From Alphaproteobacteria bacterium (lineage in GTDB: Bacteria; Pseudomonadota; Alphaproteobacteria; Caulobacterales; Aquidulcibacteraceae), in assembly GCA_016124655.1 (NCBI GenBank), contig WGNI01000002.1:248001-312000 (forward strand): a DNA stretch of 64,000 nucleotides, in the 5' to 3' direction. Below are positions 44,177 through 53,248 of the stretch, one piece after another. Both the position numbers and the translations under genes were made by a program. Each line of letters opens with the position of its first letter. Positions within the stretch are counted from its first letter, which is position 1. A model generated the notes under the pieces. It made no database searches, had not been told where the DNA came from, and worked only from the letters and a program-made list of their open reading frames with translations.

Positions 44177-44865
44177 GAGACCGTCGCGGCGCTAAAGACG
44201 CGCCAAGCGATCATCGCCAGCACGGCGGATGACAAGTCCGGCAAGAGCAGGAACGCGAAGAGGAACATTGCATGGTGCGCGGCCGCACGGATCGCCGGCT
44301 CGTGCGCCAAGTCGCCCAGACGCCACAGCGCTGCCTGCCGCACGGCCCATTCCAAGATCGCGATCGCCGTGATGCCTGCGATCGCGGCCAGCGCCCAAAT
44401 CGGCGCGTGCGGCAAGTCAAGCTGCATGCCGAACAGCGCGTGCGGCGCGGTGAAGGCGACCCACACCGCGCAGAGCGCAGGCGTCAGCCACAAATGTGCG
44501 CCGCGACCGTGCCGCTCCACCGTCGCGCCGTGGGCTGCTTGCGCAAAACGAACTGCGCGCACGCTCCACCGCGCATCGACAAACATTCGCCATAGCAGAA
44601 ACAGTCCGAGCGCGCCGTCCCAGCCCCACAACAATCCGACCAGGACGCAGGCAGCCAGCGGCGGCGCCATCGCTGCAAACACGTCAAACCGCGCATCGAT
44701 AATGCGGCCCGCGCTCCAGGCGCCGACGCCGACGATCGCCAAAACGGCGGCGGCCGGCGCGACCGAGCCGAGCAGGCCGATCGCCAACGCCATCAGGGCC
44801 GCGCCTTCGGCGCGCGCGGTGAGACGCGCGGCGGCACGCGCAACGGAGGCGTTCAATCGGAACAC
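44149..44865 (-). CDS. Membrane protein of unknown function
   Basis: 238 residues, mostly hydrophobic, with about six helices (e.g. residues 25-45, 60-90, 125-145, 155-170, 205-225). His-Ala-rich tail regions (Arg-Ala-Ala-Ala-His-His). No family recognised. Convergent with the YbjQ-like gene. Confidence 0.65.
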   Translation of the reverse strand: MFRLNASVARAAARLTARAEGAALMALAIGLLGSVAPAAAVLAIVGVGAWSAGRIIDARFDVFAAMAPPLAACVLVGLLWGWDGALGLFLLWRMFVDARWSVRAVRFAQAAHGATVERHGRGAHLWLTPALCAVWVAFTAPHALFGMQLDLPHAPIWALAAIAGITAIAILEWAVRQAALWRLGDLAHEPAIRAAAHHAMFLFAFLLLPDLSSAVLAMIAWRVFSAATVSYPSLTAVP

Positions 44866-44936
44866 ATGCTTGACATGCGCCCAGTGTCGTGAATCGCCCG
44901 TAAACGCTGAGATGATTCAGCTTTTCGCGCGGCGCA

Positions 44937-45533
44937 TTATTCCGCCGGCGGCGCCGGCGTCGCAGCGGGGGCGGGGGCGGCTTGCGCTTGCAGCGCTTGG
45001 TCCTGCGGCGTGCCCACGGAGCGAATGACCCGTTCGAACGTCGCCGCGCCGTCGCTGCCGTCATAGGTCAGGCAGAAGGTGCGAATCTCATAGCCGGGTC
45101 GGCCCTGCATGCCGGCGTGGATCGTCGACTCGCCAGACCGCAGCACCGCACGTTGGATCGGCCAAAATCCGCTGGTGTCGACCGATTGCGAGGTGACCTC
45201 AACGCCGCTGCGGAACATGCGCATGCCGGAAGACATCGCCGTCCATGCTTCGGGAGGAAGCGGATTGGCGTACGCCGAACGCACGACGTCGACGGAGCGT
45301 CCGGCGGAGGCTGCGCTTTCGAGCCCAATAAATTGGCATTCGATGTCGGCGTTTCCCGAGATGACATAGACCGGGCTCGCGCCGGCATTGCTGACCACGT
45401 CCACCGGCCAGCCGGCGGGCGGATCAAACGACACTTTGCCACTCGGGTCAGTCCAGCGCGCGCCGGTCTGGGCGGATGCCGCGCCGCTTGCCGCAAGGGC
45501 CAACGCCAGGGCGGCCAACGTCAGGTTGCGCAT
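44937..45533 (-). CDS. Secreted protein of unknown function
   Basis: 198 residues. Signal peptide (residues ~1-21, ending Ala-Ser-Ala-Gln) then a small globular domain starting Trp-Thr-Asp-Pro-Ser-Gly-Lys-Val-Ser-Phe-Asp-Pro-Pro-Ala-Gly-Trp, and a Pro/Ala-rich tail. Cysteines at Glu-Cys-Gln and Thr-Phe-Cys-Leu could pair. ATG 45533 has GGAG eight bases upstream. No family recognised. Confidence 0.65.
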   Translation of the reverse strand: MRNLTLAALALALAASGAASAQTGARWTDPSGKVSFDPPAGWPVDVVSNAGASPVYVISGNADIECQFIGLESAASAGRSVDVVRSAYANPLPPEAWTAMSSGMRMFRSGVEVTSQSVDTSGFWPIQRAVLRSGESTIHAGMQGRPGYEIRTFCLTYDGSDGAATFERVIRSVGTPQDQALQAQAAPAPAATPAPPAE

Positions 45534-45672
45534 TCCATTGCTCCGCATTGCGCGCCGTTTGCGGCGCTTCCGCTTGGGGTTGCCGGGAATTTAGGTCGCA
45601 TCGCCACATGCGGTCAAAGGCGCATCGCAGCCCCAATGCTGCTAAGGTAGCGAAAATGATCGGGAGGAAGCC

Positions 45673-46539
45673 TTGAGCCTGAAGGGAAAAACGCTGTTCG
45701 TAACCGGGGCCAGCCGCGGCATCGGGTTGGCGATTGCGGTTCGCGCTGCGCGCGACGGCGCCAACATCGCGATCGCGGCGAAAACGGCGGAGGCGCACCC
45801 CAAATTGCCGGGCACAATCTACACCGCCGCCAATGAGATCGAAGCCGCCGGCGGCGCCGCGCTGCCGCTCATTGTGGACGTGCGCGAAGAAGCGCAGGTG
45901 TTCGAGGCGGTGGAGAAGACCGTCGCCCGCTTCGGCGGCATCGATATCTGCGTGAACAACGCCTCCGCCATTCAACTCACCGGCACGCTGCAGACCGACA
46001 TGCGCCGCTACGATCTGATGCATCAGATCAATGCGCGCGGGACGTTTCTCACCTCCAAGGCCTGCATCCCGCATCTGAAGCAGGCGGCCAATCCGCACGT
46101 GCTTAATCTTTCGCCGCCCCTGGACATGAGCCCGAAATGGTTTGGCACGCATGTCGCCTACACGATGGCGAAGTTCGGCATGAGCATGTGTGCGTTTGGC
46201 ATGGCGGAAGAGTTCCGCAGCGATGGCATCGCGTTCAATTGCCTGTGGCCGCGCACGGCGGTGGCGACGGCGGCGATCCGGTTTGCACTGGCGGGCGATG
46301 AAGGCATGCGCCATTGCCGGACGCCGGAGATCATGGCCGATGCGGCGTACGTGATCTTCAATCGCCCGGCGCGAGAATGCACTGGCCAGTTCTTCATCGA
46401 TGATGTGGTTTTGCACGATGCCGGCGTGCGTGATTTCGATCAGTACCGCGTGGATGCCACAAAAGACCTCTTTCCCGACTTCTTTGTGCCCGACGACGTC
46501 GCGATGCCGCCGGGCGTCACGCTGAAAGCGTCTGCATAG
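45673..46539 (+). CDS. Short-chain dehydrogenase (HSDL2-like)
   Basis: 288 residues, TTG start with GGGAGG upstream. The Rossmann motif Thr-Gly-Ala-Ser-Arg-Gly-Ile-Gly and the Asn-Asn-Ala motif are present; the active site is Tyr-Thr-Met-Ala-Lys (Y-X3-K). Leu-Ser-Pro-Pro-Leu replaces the usual catalytic Ser strand, as in HSDL2-like SDRs. Substrate unknown. Confidence 0.88.
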   Translation: MSLKGKTLFVTGASRGIGLAIAVRAARDGANIAIAAKTAEAHPKLPGTIYTAANEIEAAGGAALPLIVDVREEAQVFEAVEKTVARFGGIDICVNNASAIQLTGTLQTDMRRYDLMHQINARGTFLTSKACIPHLKQAANPHVLNLSPPLDMSPKWFGTHVAYTMAKFGMSMCAFGMAEEFRSDGIAFNCLWPRTAVATAAIRFALAGDEGMRHCRTPEIMADAAYVIFNRPARECTGQFFIDDVVLHDAGVRDFDQYRVDATKDLFPDFFVPDDVAMPPGVTLKASA

Positions 46540-46551
46540 GGAGAACGGCCC

Positions 46552-46992
46552 TTGTCCTTTCCCGAGGACAATTTGCGCCAGCGCGCGCAACCCGCGGCGC
46601 ATAACGCCATCAAGGCCGGGGTCATCTATTGCGCGCTGATCTATGCGCTCGGCTTCGCCATGGGCGTGCTGCGCCACTACGGTCTTGCGCCCGCGCTTGG
46701 CGAGCGCGTCGCTGTCATCATCGAGGCGCCGCTGATGGTGCTGGCCTCGTGGTATGTGTGCGGCTGGGCGCTGGTGCGTTTTGTCGTTCCAGATGGCGTA
46801 GCGGCGCGCGCGCTGATGGGCGCGGTCGGTTTTGTGTGCCTCATGGCGCTGGAAGCGTTCGTCTCCATCGTCGTGATGCAGCGCAGCGTCGAACGGCATT
46901 TGCTGTATCTCTATGGCGAAGAGCATCGTCTGGGATTCCTGGCTCAGATTCTGTTTGCGTTGATCCCGCTTGTGCGTCCGCGTGCGCGATGA
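46552..46992 (+). CDS. Membrane protein of unknown function
   Basis: 146 residues with four hydrophobic helices (about 22-40, 52-72, 85-105, 128-142). TTG start with GGGAG eight bases upstream, twelve bases after the SDR gene. Its stop overlaps the next gene's ATG (ATGA). No family recognised. Confidence 0.65.
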   Translation: MSFPEDNLRQRAQPAAHNAIKAGVIYCALIYALGFAMGVLRHYGLAPALGERVAVIIEAPLMVLASWYVCGWALVRFVVPDGVAARALMGAVGFVCLMALEAFVSIVVMQRSVERHLLYLYGEEHRLGFLAQILFALIPLVRPRAR

Positions 46993-47624
46993 GCGCGCCG
47001 CCGAAGACCATCCTATCGGTTGGCGCGGCGGAGGAAGCTGACATTCGCGCAGCGGTGTGCGCCGCGCTGGGCGTGGAACGACTCGGCGGTGTGCGGACGC
47101 CCGCGGAGACCGGCGATGCGGCAGCGTTTGCAGCGATTCTGCGCGATCCCGCCGTGTCCGCGCCGATCTATGATTTGCCGGATGCGGGCAATATTTCTGC
47201 TGTTGCGCAATGGATTGAGGGCCGCGTCGCTGCGCGGGCGCGAGGGGAAGGCTTGCTGCTGTTCAATCGCGACGCCGACGGCGCAATCGATGGCTATTCC
47301 GATGTGGCGGTGTGGCCAACCCGCGCCTCCGGCGAACTCGCCGGCGCCATGCGCGCGGATCGCCAGAATGCTGGACAGGGCGGAGCTGGGGCGCTGCGCA
47401 CTTTCGGATGGATGTTTGAGACCATTGGCCTGCGCCTCATCTGCCTGACGGCTGCGCTCGACAATGTGCGCTCGGCGCGCCTGATTGAGGCCGCGGGCTT
47501 TGTGCGCATGGGCGAGCGCGATGCAATCCGCGCCGACGGAAGCGTGCGGCCGTCGCTCTATTGGGAAATGACGCGCGCGCAATGGCGGGCAAAATGGGGC
47601 GACGCGGCCCAACAGAGCGCGTAG
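46989..47624 (+). CDS. GNAT-like acetyltransferase
   Basis: 211 residues. The C-terminal half has the GNAT pattern: Leu-Ile-Cys-Leu-Thr-Ala-Ala-Leu-Asp-Asn-Val-Arg-Ser-Ala-Arg-Leu-Ile-Glu-Ala-Ala-Gly-Phe, where the Asn-X-X-Ser-X-X-Leu and Gly-Phe are typical. The first part is less clear. Coupled to the upstream membrane gene. Confidence 0.72.
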   Translation: MSAPPKTILSVGAAEEADIRAAVCAALGVERLGGVRTPAETGDAAAFAAILRDPAVSAPIYDLPDAGNISAVAQWIEGRVAARARGEGLLLFNRDADGAIDGYSDVAVWPTRASGELAGAMRADRQNAGQGGAGALRTFGWMFETIGLRLICLTAALDNVRSARLIEAAGFVRMGERDAIRADGSVRPSLYWEMTRAQWRAKWGDAAQQSA

Positions 47625-47634
47625 ACGTTCGCGC

Positions 47635-48552
47635 ATGCTCCTGTTCACGCATCCATCCATGCTGGCTCACGTCACGCCGGAGGGACATCCTGAAAGTCCA
47701 CGCCGGCTCGCCGCCGTCCTGAAAGGCTTGGAAGGATTGACCCTTGAGCGCCGTGAAGCGCCATGGGCGGAACGCGAGGCGATCGCGCGCGCGCATCCGG
47801 GCGGATACGCTGACGCGTTCAACGCCGCAATTCCTAGAGACGATGCGATTGCTGCGCTTGACCCCGATACCTTTATTTCCGCTGGATCGCGCGAAGCGGC
47901 GTATCGCGCCGCAGGCGCGGCGGTCGCAGCGGTCGACGCGGTGCTCAATGATGAAGACGACATGGCGTTCTGCGCCGTGCGTCCGCCGGGGCATCATGCC
48001 GAACCGCAACGCGCGATGGGGTTTTGCGTGTTCAACAATGTGGCGGTCGGCGCATTGCATGCGCTTGAAGCGCATGGCTTGCGCAAGGTCGCGGTGGTCG
48101 ATTTCGACGTGCATCACGGCAACGGCACACAGTCTGCGGCGATGGCGGAGCCGCGTCTGTTCTTTGCATCGACGCATCAATCGCCGCTCTATCCCGGCAC
48201 CGGTTTCGCGGAGGAACGGGGACCGGCGAACAACATCGTTAACGCGCCGCTGCCGCCGGGGGCGGACGGCTCGGTCTGGCGCGCGGCCATGGAGCGTGAG
48301 GTGCTTCCCGCCCTCGATGCTTTCGCGCCGGAGCTCATTCTGGTTTCGGCGGGGTTTGACGCCCACGGCGATGACCCGCTCGCCGCCATGGCGCTGGATG
48401 AGGAGGATTTCGCTTGGGCGGCCAAGACCTTGCGCACCATCGCATTACAGCGCTGCAAGGGGAAACTTGTCTCGACTCTTGAGGGCGGATACGACTTGCC
48501 CGCGCTCGCCCGCTCGGCCAGGGCCTATGTGGGCGCGCTCGAACGGCGCTGA
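47635..48552 (+). CDS. Histone-deacetylase-like amidohydrolase (AcuC family)
   Basis: 305 residues. Arg-Pro-Pro-Gly-His-His-Ala-Glu (His-His catalytic pair) and Val-Val-Asp-Phe-Asp-Val-His-His-Gly-Asn-Gly-Thr (Zn-binding Asp and His) are the family hallmarks; Ser-Ala-Gly-Phe-Asp-Ala-His follows. It probably removes acetyl groups from amines or proteins. In other alphaproteobacteria such a gene often precedes xseB-ispA-dxs; here a histidine phosphatase intervenes. Confidence 0.92.
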   Translation: MLLFTHPSMLAHVTPEGHPESPRRLAAVLKGLEGLTLERREAPWAEREAIARAHPGGYADAFNAAIPRDDAIAALDPDTFISAGSREAAYRAAGAAVAAVDAVLNDEDDMAFCAVRPPGHHAEPQRAMGFCVFNNVAVGALHALEAHGLRKVAVVDFDVHHGNGTQSAAMAEPRLFFASTHQSPLYPGTGFAEERGPANNIVNAPLPPGADGSVWRAAMEREVLPALDAFAPELILVSAGFDAHGDDPLAAMALDEEDFAWAAKTLRTIALQRCKGKLVSTLEGGYDLPALARSARAYVGALERR

Positions 48553-48593
48553 AGCGGTCGAGGGAAACCGGCCGGCGCCGTGCGGGGGTTTTG

Positions 48594-49220
48594 ATGCCGG
48601 AGGCGGCGCTGCACGACAACGCCGAGGTGGATCCATCGGGCCGCGCCGCAACGCCGCCCGGCTCGATCACGATCGCGCGGCATGGACGACCAGCGGCGGA
48701 CCGCTCCGTTCGCCTTGACTGGCGTGAATTCATCGAATGGTGGTCCGCGTATGACCAGAGCGGGCTGACGCCCGGACAGGCGCCGCCGGCGGCGCTTGTG
48801 GAGCGCGCTCAGGCTGCCGCCGTGCTGTTCTCCTCGACGCTGCCGCGCGCCATGGAAACGGCCCGCGCCGTGGCCGAGGGGCGCGCGGTCTTGCACGATC
48901 CGATCTTCGTTGAAGCGCCGATGCCGCCGCCGCCCTGGCCGGGCCGCCTGTCGCCGCGCGCCTGGGGGGTTCTGGCGCGCTGCGCATGGTGGCTTGGCCG
49001 CGCCGCGGGACAGGAGACGCGGACCGAGGCGGAGCAACGCGCGGAGGCCGCCGTGGCGACGCTGACCGCGCGCGCGTTGCGTGGGGACAACGTGCTCCTG
49101 CTGGCGCATGGATGGTTCAATCGCATGATGCGTCCTGTATTGCGGGCGCAGGGCTGGCGCTGCATTGCGGACCAGGGCGACACGTATTGGTCGTTCCGCG
49201 TTTATGTGAAGCGGCGCTGA
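48594..49220 (+). CDS. Histidine-phosphatase-family protein
   Basis: 208 residues. Ile-Thr-Ile-Ala-Arg-His-Gly-Arg-Pro is the RHG motif, with the second His in Leu-Ala-His-Gly-Trp-Phe. The region between is shortened and lacks the usual Arg pattern, so activity is unsure. ATG 48594 chosen over a TTG at 48591. Confidence 0.75.
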   Translation: MPEAALHDNAEVDPSGRAATPPGSITIARHGRPAADRSVRLDWREFIEWWSAYDQSGLTPGQAPPAALVERAQAAAVLFSSTLPRAMETARAVAEGRAVLHDPIFVEAPMPPPPWPGRLSPRAWGVLARCAWWLGRAAGQETRTEAEQRAEAAVATLTARALRGDNVLLLAHGWFNRMMRPVLRAQGWRCIADQGDTYWSFRVYVKRR

Positions 49221-49286
49221 GCGTCGCGGCATTGCGTGGGCGCGGCTGCGCCCTTAGGGTCGCGGGCGAACGGAAAGAGAATCGCC

Positions 49287-49532
49287 ATGGCTGACGCCGC
49301 CAATCCCGCCACGCTCAGCTTTGAGCAGGCCTGCGCCGAGTTGGAGCGCATCGTCTCCAATCTGGAGCGGGGCGATGTCGCGCTCGCCGATCAAATTGCG
49401 CTGTACAAGCGCGGCGCAGACTTGAAGGCGCGCTGCGAAGCGCTGTTAAAGGACGCGCAATTGCAGGTCGAGCAAGTCGTGCTTGGCGCCGACGGCCCAA
49501 GGCTTGAGCCGGCGAAACAAGGAGCTGCGTAG
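49287..49532 (+). CDS. xseB: Exodeoxyribonuclease VII small subunit
   Basis: 81 residues. The XseB signature Phe-Glu-Gln-Ala-Cys-Ala-Glu-Leu-Glu-Arg-Ile-Val-Ser-Asn-Leu-Glu-Arg-Gly appears near the N-terminus, then Leu-Tyr-Lys-Arg-Gly. It is the small subunit of a single-strand exonuclease. ATG 49287 is chosen because it gives the usual length. csaA follows after one base. Confidence 0.95.
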   Translation: MADAANPATLSFEQACAELERIVSNLERGDVALADQIALYKRGADLKARCEALLKDAQLQVEQVVLGADGPRLEPAKQGAA

Positions 49533-49533
49533 G

Positions 49534-49905
49534 ATGTCGGAGCGGAAGTCCCAATCCGGAAGCGTCTTGCCGATCATCAGCTTTGACGACTTCCTCAAGG
49601 TCGATATTCGGCTCGGCACGATCATCCAGGCGCAGGTGTTCGAAGACGCGCGCAAGGCGGCGTATCAATTGTGGATCGATTTCGGCGAACCGTTGGGCGT
49701 GAAGAAAAGCTCCGCGCAGATCACCAAGCATTATGCGCTGGGCGAGCTGATCGGGCGTCGCGTGGCGGCCGTGGTGAATTTCGAGCCCAAGCAGATCGGC
49801 AAGTTCATGAGCGAAGTGCTGACGCTTGGGTTTCCCGATCGCAACGGCGAGGTCGTGCTTGTGGGCGTCGATCGCAATGCGCCGGACGGCGGGAAGCTTT
49901 TCTAG
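49534..49905 (+). CDS. csaA: CsaA-type tRNA-binding-domain protein
   Basis: 123 residues. Phe-Asp-Asp-Phe-Leu-Lys-Val-Asp-Ile-Arg-Leu-Gly-Thr-Ile is the OB-fold tRNA-binding-domain start, with Lys-Lys-Ser-Ser-Ala-Gln-Ile-Thr and Gln-Ile-Gly-Lys-Phe-Met-Ser-Glu-Val-Leu. CsaA is a small dimeric chaperone-like protein. AAGGAG precedes the ATG. Stop overlaps the convergent cytochrome gene. Confidence 0.9.
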   Translation: MSERKSQSGSVLPIISFDDFLKVDIRLGTIIQAQVFEDARKAAYQLWIDFGEPLGVKKSSAQITKHYALGELIGRRVAAVVNFEPKQIGKFMSEVLTLGFPDRNGEVVLVGVDRNAPDGGKLF

Positions 49906-50258
49906 GAGGGTTCCGCGCCTTCACCCGGCGTTTGGATCGATCGTAGGTACGCGATCAGCGCATCGACGCCTTGGGGATTGAACTGAAAATCCGGCATCGG
50001 ATGGGCGACCTGAATGCCGTTGATCAATTCCTCCGCCAGAACGTCATCGCGATAACGCGACAGAATGGTGTTGAACGGCGGCGCTTCAGGCGCCGGGCTC
50101 TGCGCATTGGGATAGACGGCATGGCAAGTCGCGCATTGGTTTTCCGCCAAGTCGCGGCCATCGGCTTCAAGCGCTACTTGCTGTTGCTCCGGGGAGTTTG
50201 GCGTTTCGCATGCGGACAAGAGAAGGCACGCCGCCGTGGCGAAGACTGCGATCCGCAT
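49902..50258 (-). CDS. Lipoprotein monohaem cytochrome c
   Basis: 118 residues. Residues ~1-17 are a lipoprotein signal (Leu-Leu-Leu-Ser-Ala-Cys); the haem motif is Cys-Ala-Thr-Cys-His, with a distal Met in His-Pro-Met-Pro-Asp-Phe. AAGGAG precedes ATG 50258. It would carry electrons at the periplasmic face. Convergent with csaA (four-base overlap). Confidence 0.9.
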   Translation of the reverse strand: MRIAVFATAACLLLSACETPNSPEQQQVALEADGRDLAENQCATCHAVYPNAQSPAPEAPPFNTILSRYRDDVLAEELINGIQVAHPMPDFQFNPQGVDALIAYLRSIQTPGEGAEPS

Positions 50259-50327
50259 AGCCAAACTCCTTGCACGGGCCGGCGCTTGGTATGCATCAGT
50301 CCGGTCGCTGATTGAAGGGAGGCTGAG

Positions 50328-50849
50328 ATGGATGCGCCCCGCCTGGAGACGCCGCGGCTGATCCTGCGGGCGCACCAGCCAAACGACCTCGACGCCTGCG
50401 CGGCCATGTGGGCGGATGCCGGCGTGGCGCGCGCGATCGGTGCTGCGCCGTCAACGCGTGCGCAGACCTGGCGGCGGATGCTGTCCTATGTGGGTCTCTG
50501 GCGCATGTGCGGACACGGCTATTGGGCGGTGGAAGACCGCGAGACGGGATTGTTCCTTGGCGACATCGGCTTGGCGGATTTCAAGCGCGGCCTTGGCCCA
50601 GACTTCGACGGGGCCCCTGAGATGGGGTGGGCTTTGGCGCCGGCGGCGCACGGACGCGGCGTCGCCACAGAGGCGGGGAAGGCGTGTCTTGCGTGGGTGG
50701 GCGCGCAGCCCGCCATGCGGCGGACGGTCTGCTTGATCGCGACGAACAACAGGGCGTCTCTCGGCGTGGCGGCGAAGCTTGGGTTTCAGCGCTTCGCGGC
50801 GACCACGATCGACGACGAGCCGGCTCTGCTGTTCGAACGGACGCGCTAA
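50328..50849 (+). CDS. GNAT acetyltransferase (RimJ/RimL-like)
   Basis: 173 residues. Leu-Glu-Thr-Pro-Arg-Leu-Ile-Leu-Arg opens the RimJ/L branch; Gly-Trp-Ala-Leu-Ala-Pro-Ala-Ala-His-Gly-Arg-Gly-Val-Ala-Thr-Glu-Ala is the acetyl-CoA site; Asn-Asn-Arg-Ala-Ser-Leu-Gly follows. GGGAGG precedes the ATG. Confidence 0.88.
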   Translation: MDAPRLETPRLILRAHQPNDLDACAAMWADAGVARAIGAAPSTRAQTWRRMLSYVGLWRMCGHGYWAVEDRETGLFLGDIGLADFKRGLGPDFDGAPEMGWALAPAAHGRGVATEAGKACLAWVGAQPAMRRTVCLIATNNRASLGVAAKLGFQRFAATTIDDEPALLFERTR

Positions 50850-50856
50850 GCGCAGA

Positions 50857-52053
50857 CTATTGCGGCGTCGGATTGCCCGCGTCGCTTTCCAGTGCGCGGC
50901 GCAGATCGCGCTCCGTATCCTGGGCGCTGCGCGGCGGCGTCAGCGGCGTTGGGCCGCCGGCATCCGGCGCCGGGCGGGGGGCCAGCGGCACGGCGGCGTT
51001 GGGCGACGGCGCGAGCGGCGCGGGTTCGGCCAAATTCGGCGCGTCGCCGGGATCGGGCAGCGGGGCCAGAGCTTCCGGCGGCTCGATCTGGCCGCCGACC
51101 CCGGCGCCGGACTGGCGCAGTTCCGCCAGCCGCCCGCGCACCTGCACGACGTGCCGGCTTTCGGGGAAGTCGGCGAGGAACGCTTCCAGCGAGTCGATGG
51201 AATCCTCCCGCCGCGCATCTTCGAGCCGCGCCAGCTCCAGTCCTTCGAGCGCGGCTTCCGCCTCGGCGCGATACTGGCCGGCGTATGGCCCCTCAAGGAA
51301 TGCTCTCAGCGCGTCGGCGTCAGTCTGATCGACGCCGCGCCAGACGCGCGCGGCTTCAGCGGCGTTGTGCTGGTTTTGATAAAGCGAGTAGCCGCCAATG
51401 CCGACCGCGGCGACGACCAGGAACGTCAGAACGCCGATGACCGCGAGTTGGATGGTCGAGCTGCTGCGCTTGGGCGGGTCGGCGTAGATGTCATCGCCCG
51501 CGGGCGGCGTATGGCGAAACGCATCGCCGGGCGCGGGGGCTGCGGGGGCAGGCGCGGCCGGGGGCTCGAAGCGCGGCGGTTCATGGGCAGGCGGCGCTTC
51601 GGGGAGCGCTCCGAACCCAAGATCAGGCGCAGGGGGCGGCGCCGGCGGCGGAGGCGGGGGCGCTGCGGCTGCGGCGCGGGCCGCGTCGAGGTGGGCGGTG
51701 ATCACGGCGGCCAGCTCGCGCCAGGCCGGGAACTCATCTTCACCGCGCCAACCGGTCAGGTTGACGCTTGGATCTTGGGAAAACTCGAGCGGCGGCTCGG
51801 CATTGTGCATGCGCACGTGCACCAGGCGGCCGGTATTGTGGGCGAACGCCGCCTCGCCGATGAGGTCTGGCCGCGCGGACGAACGCGGCGACCACAGCGC
51901 CATGGTGCAGATCGCGGCTTCCATCTCTTCCCGCAGCTCTGGGCCGGGCGGCTCGTCATAAACCGTCGAGAGCCGCATCATGCGCAGCTTCTCGGCCAGC
52001 GCCCGGGCCGGCGCGCCGTCATCCTCCGCATGCAAGATCACCACACGGGACAT
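50857..52053 (-). CDS. Membrane-anchored TIR-domain protein
   Basis: 398 residues in a clear order: TIR-like domain (residues 1-~125), a Pro/Ala-rich linker (~126-195), one membrane helix (~201-224), a helical part (~225-315) and a Pro-rich tail. In the TIR domain, Val-Val-Ile-Leu-His-Ala-Glu-Asp-Asp starts the fold, and Ala-Leu-Trp-Ser-Pro-Arg-Ser...Leu-Ile-Gly-Glu-Ala-Ala-Phe (Glu67) corresponds to the helix carrying the catalytic Glu of TIR NADases. AAGGGG precedes the start. It faces the GNAT gene convergently. Function open: signalling, defence or structural. Confidence 0.72.
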   Translation of the reverse strand: MSRVVILHAEDDGAPARALAEKLRMMRLSTVYDEPPGPELREEMEAAICTMALWSPRSSARPDLIGEAAFAHNTGRLVHVRMHNAEPPLEFSQDPSVNLTGWRGEDEFPAWRELAAVITAHLDAARAAAAAPPPPPPAPPPAPDLGFGALPEAPPAHEPPRFEPPAAPAPAAPAPGDAFRHTPPAGDDIYADPPKRSSSTIQLAVIGVLTFLVVAAVGIGGYSLYQNQHNAAEAARVWRGVDQTDADALRAFLEGPYAGQYRAEAEAALEGLELARLEDARREDSIDSLEAFLADFPESRHVVQVRGRLAELRQSGAGVGGQIEPPEALAPLPDPGDAPNLAEPAPLAPSPNAAVPLAPRPAPDAGGPTPLTPPRSAQDTERDLRRALESDAGNPTPQ

Positions 52054-52307
52054 TCTCACCCCTTGAGCGGCCGCGTCCGCAGCCGTTGCGCCATGATGGA
52101 CCGGCAAGGCGTTTTTAAGGAACATCCGCGGCGCAGTCGCCCCGCTCCTAGCAGTTTCCGGGCCGACAGTGCGCCGCGACATTCCCAACAGGGGCCTGCA
52201 GGCGTGCACGCGTGTTTGGCGAAATTCAGGATCGCCGGCAACGAGCCGGGCTGATACAGCGGCTCTTTTCGCGCGCGCCATGACGCGCGTCACTGCGGCG
52301 AGGGCCC

Positions 52308-53195
52308 ATGACGCCACTGGAGAACCGGCTTCGCGAGACCGCAGACCGCATCACGGTCGCGATCGACGCGCTCCTGCCGCGCGCGCAGGGGCCGGAAGCG
52401 CGGCTGATCAGCGCGATGCGTTATGCGGCGCTGGCGGGCGGCAAGCGGCTGCGGCCGTTTCTCACGTTGGAGACCGGGCGTGTGTTCGACGCGGACGAGA
52501 CCGCCTTGCTGCGCACGGCCGTCGCCATCGAATGCATCCATACGTACTCGCTGGTGCATGACGACCTGCCCTGCATGGACGACGACGATCTGCGGCGCGG
52601 CCAGCCGACCGTGCATGTCGAGTATGATGAAGCCACAGCGGTTTTGGCTGGCGATGCGCTGTTGACCATCGCGTTTGAAATCCTGGCCGATCCCGCCACG
52701 CATCCCGATCCGCAGATGCGCTGCAAGCTGATCGCCGGTCTGGCGAAAGCGTCGGGCGCGCAGGGCATGGTCGGCGGGCAGGCCATCGACATGGCCGGCG
52801 CGGGGGATGAAGGCGATCTGATCGCTGTCACACGGATGAACCGCATGAAGACCGGCGCGCTGATTTCGTTTGCGGTGGACGCCGGCGCGTTGATCGGGGT
52901 GGCGTCGGAAGAGGATCGGCATGCGCTGGCGCGCTACGGGCACGATATCGGGCTCGCGTTCCAGCTGGCCGACGATCTGCTCGACCTACGGGGCAATGTC
53001 ACGGAAATGGGCAAGGCGGCGCAGAAGGACCAGGACGCCGGAAAGGCGAATTTCGTCACCATTCTGGGCCCGGAAGCAGCGGAAGCGCGCGTGCGGCTCC
53101 TCGCCGCGCAGGCGAAGGGTCACCTTGGCGCCTTTGGCCCGCGCGGGCGCATCTTGGCCGAAGTCGTCGACTTCGTGCTGGATCGGCGCCATTGA
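52308..53195 (+). CDS. ispA: Polyprenyl (farnesyl/geranyl) diphosphate synthase
   Basis: 295 residues. The first aspartate-rich motif is [14 protein letters not shown], the second Asp-Asp-Leu-Leu-Asp. Bacterial FPP synthase type (IspA), making the C15 precursor for quinones and carriers. It is followed by dxs, as usual in the group. Confidence 0.93.
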   Translation: MTPLENRLRETADRITVAIDALLPRAQGPEARLISAMRYAALAGGKRLRPFLTLETGRVFDADETALLRTAVAIECIHTYSLVHDDLPCMDDDDLRRGQPTVHVEYDEATAVLAGDALLTIAFEILADPATHPDPQMRCKLIAGLAKASGAQGMVGGQAIDMAGAGDEGDLIAVTRMNRMKTGALISFAVDAGALIGVASEEDRHALARYGHDIGLAFQLADDLLDLRGNVTEMGKAAQKDQDAGKANFVTILGPEAAEARVRLLAAQAKGHLGAFGPRGRILAEVVDFVLDRRH

Positions 53196-53248
53196 TAGTG
53201 CGCGCCTTTCTGCGCGGTCATGACAAGAAAACAACGTCTGGACCCTAT

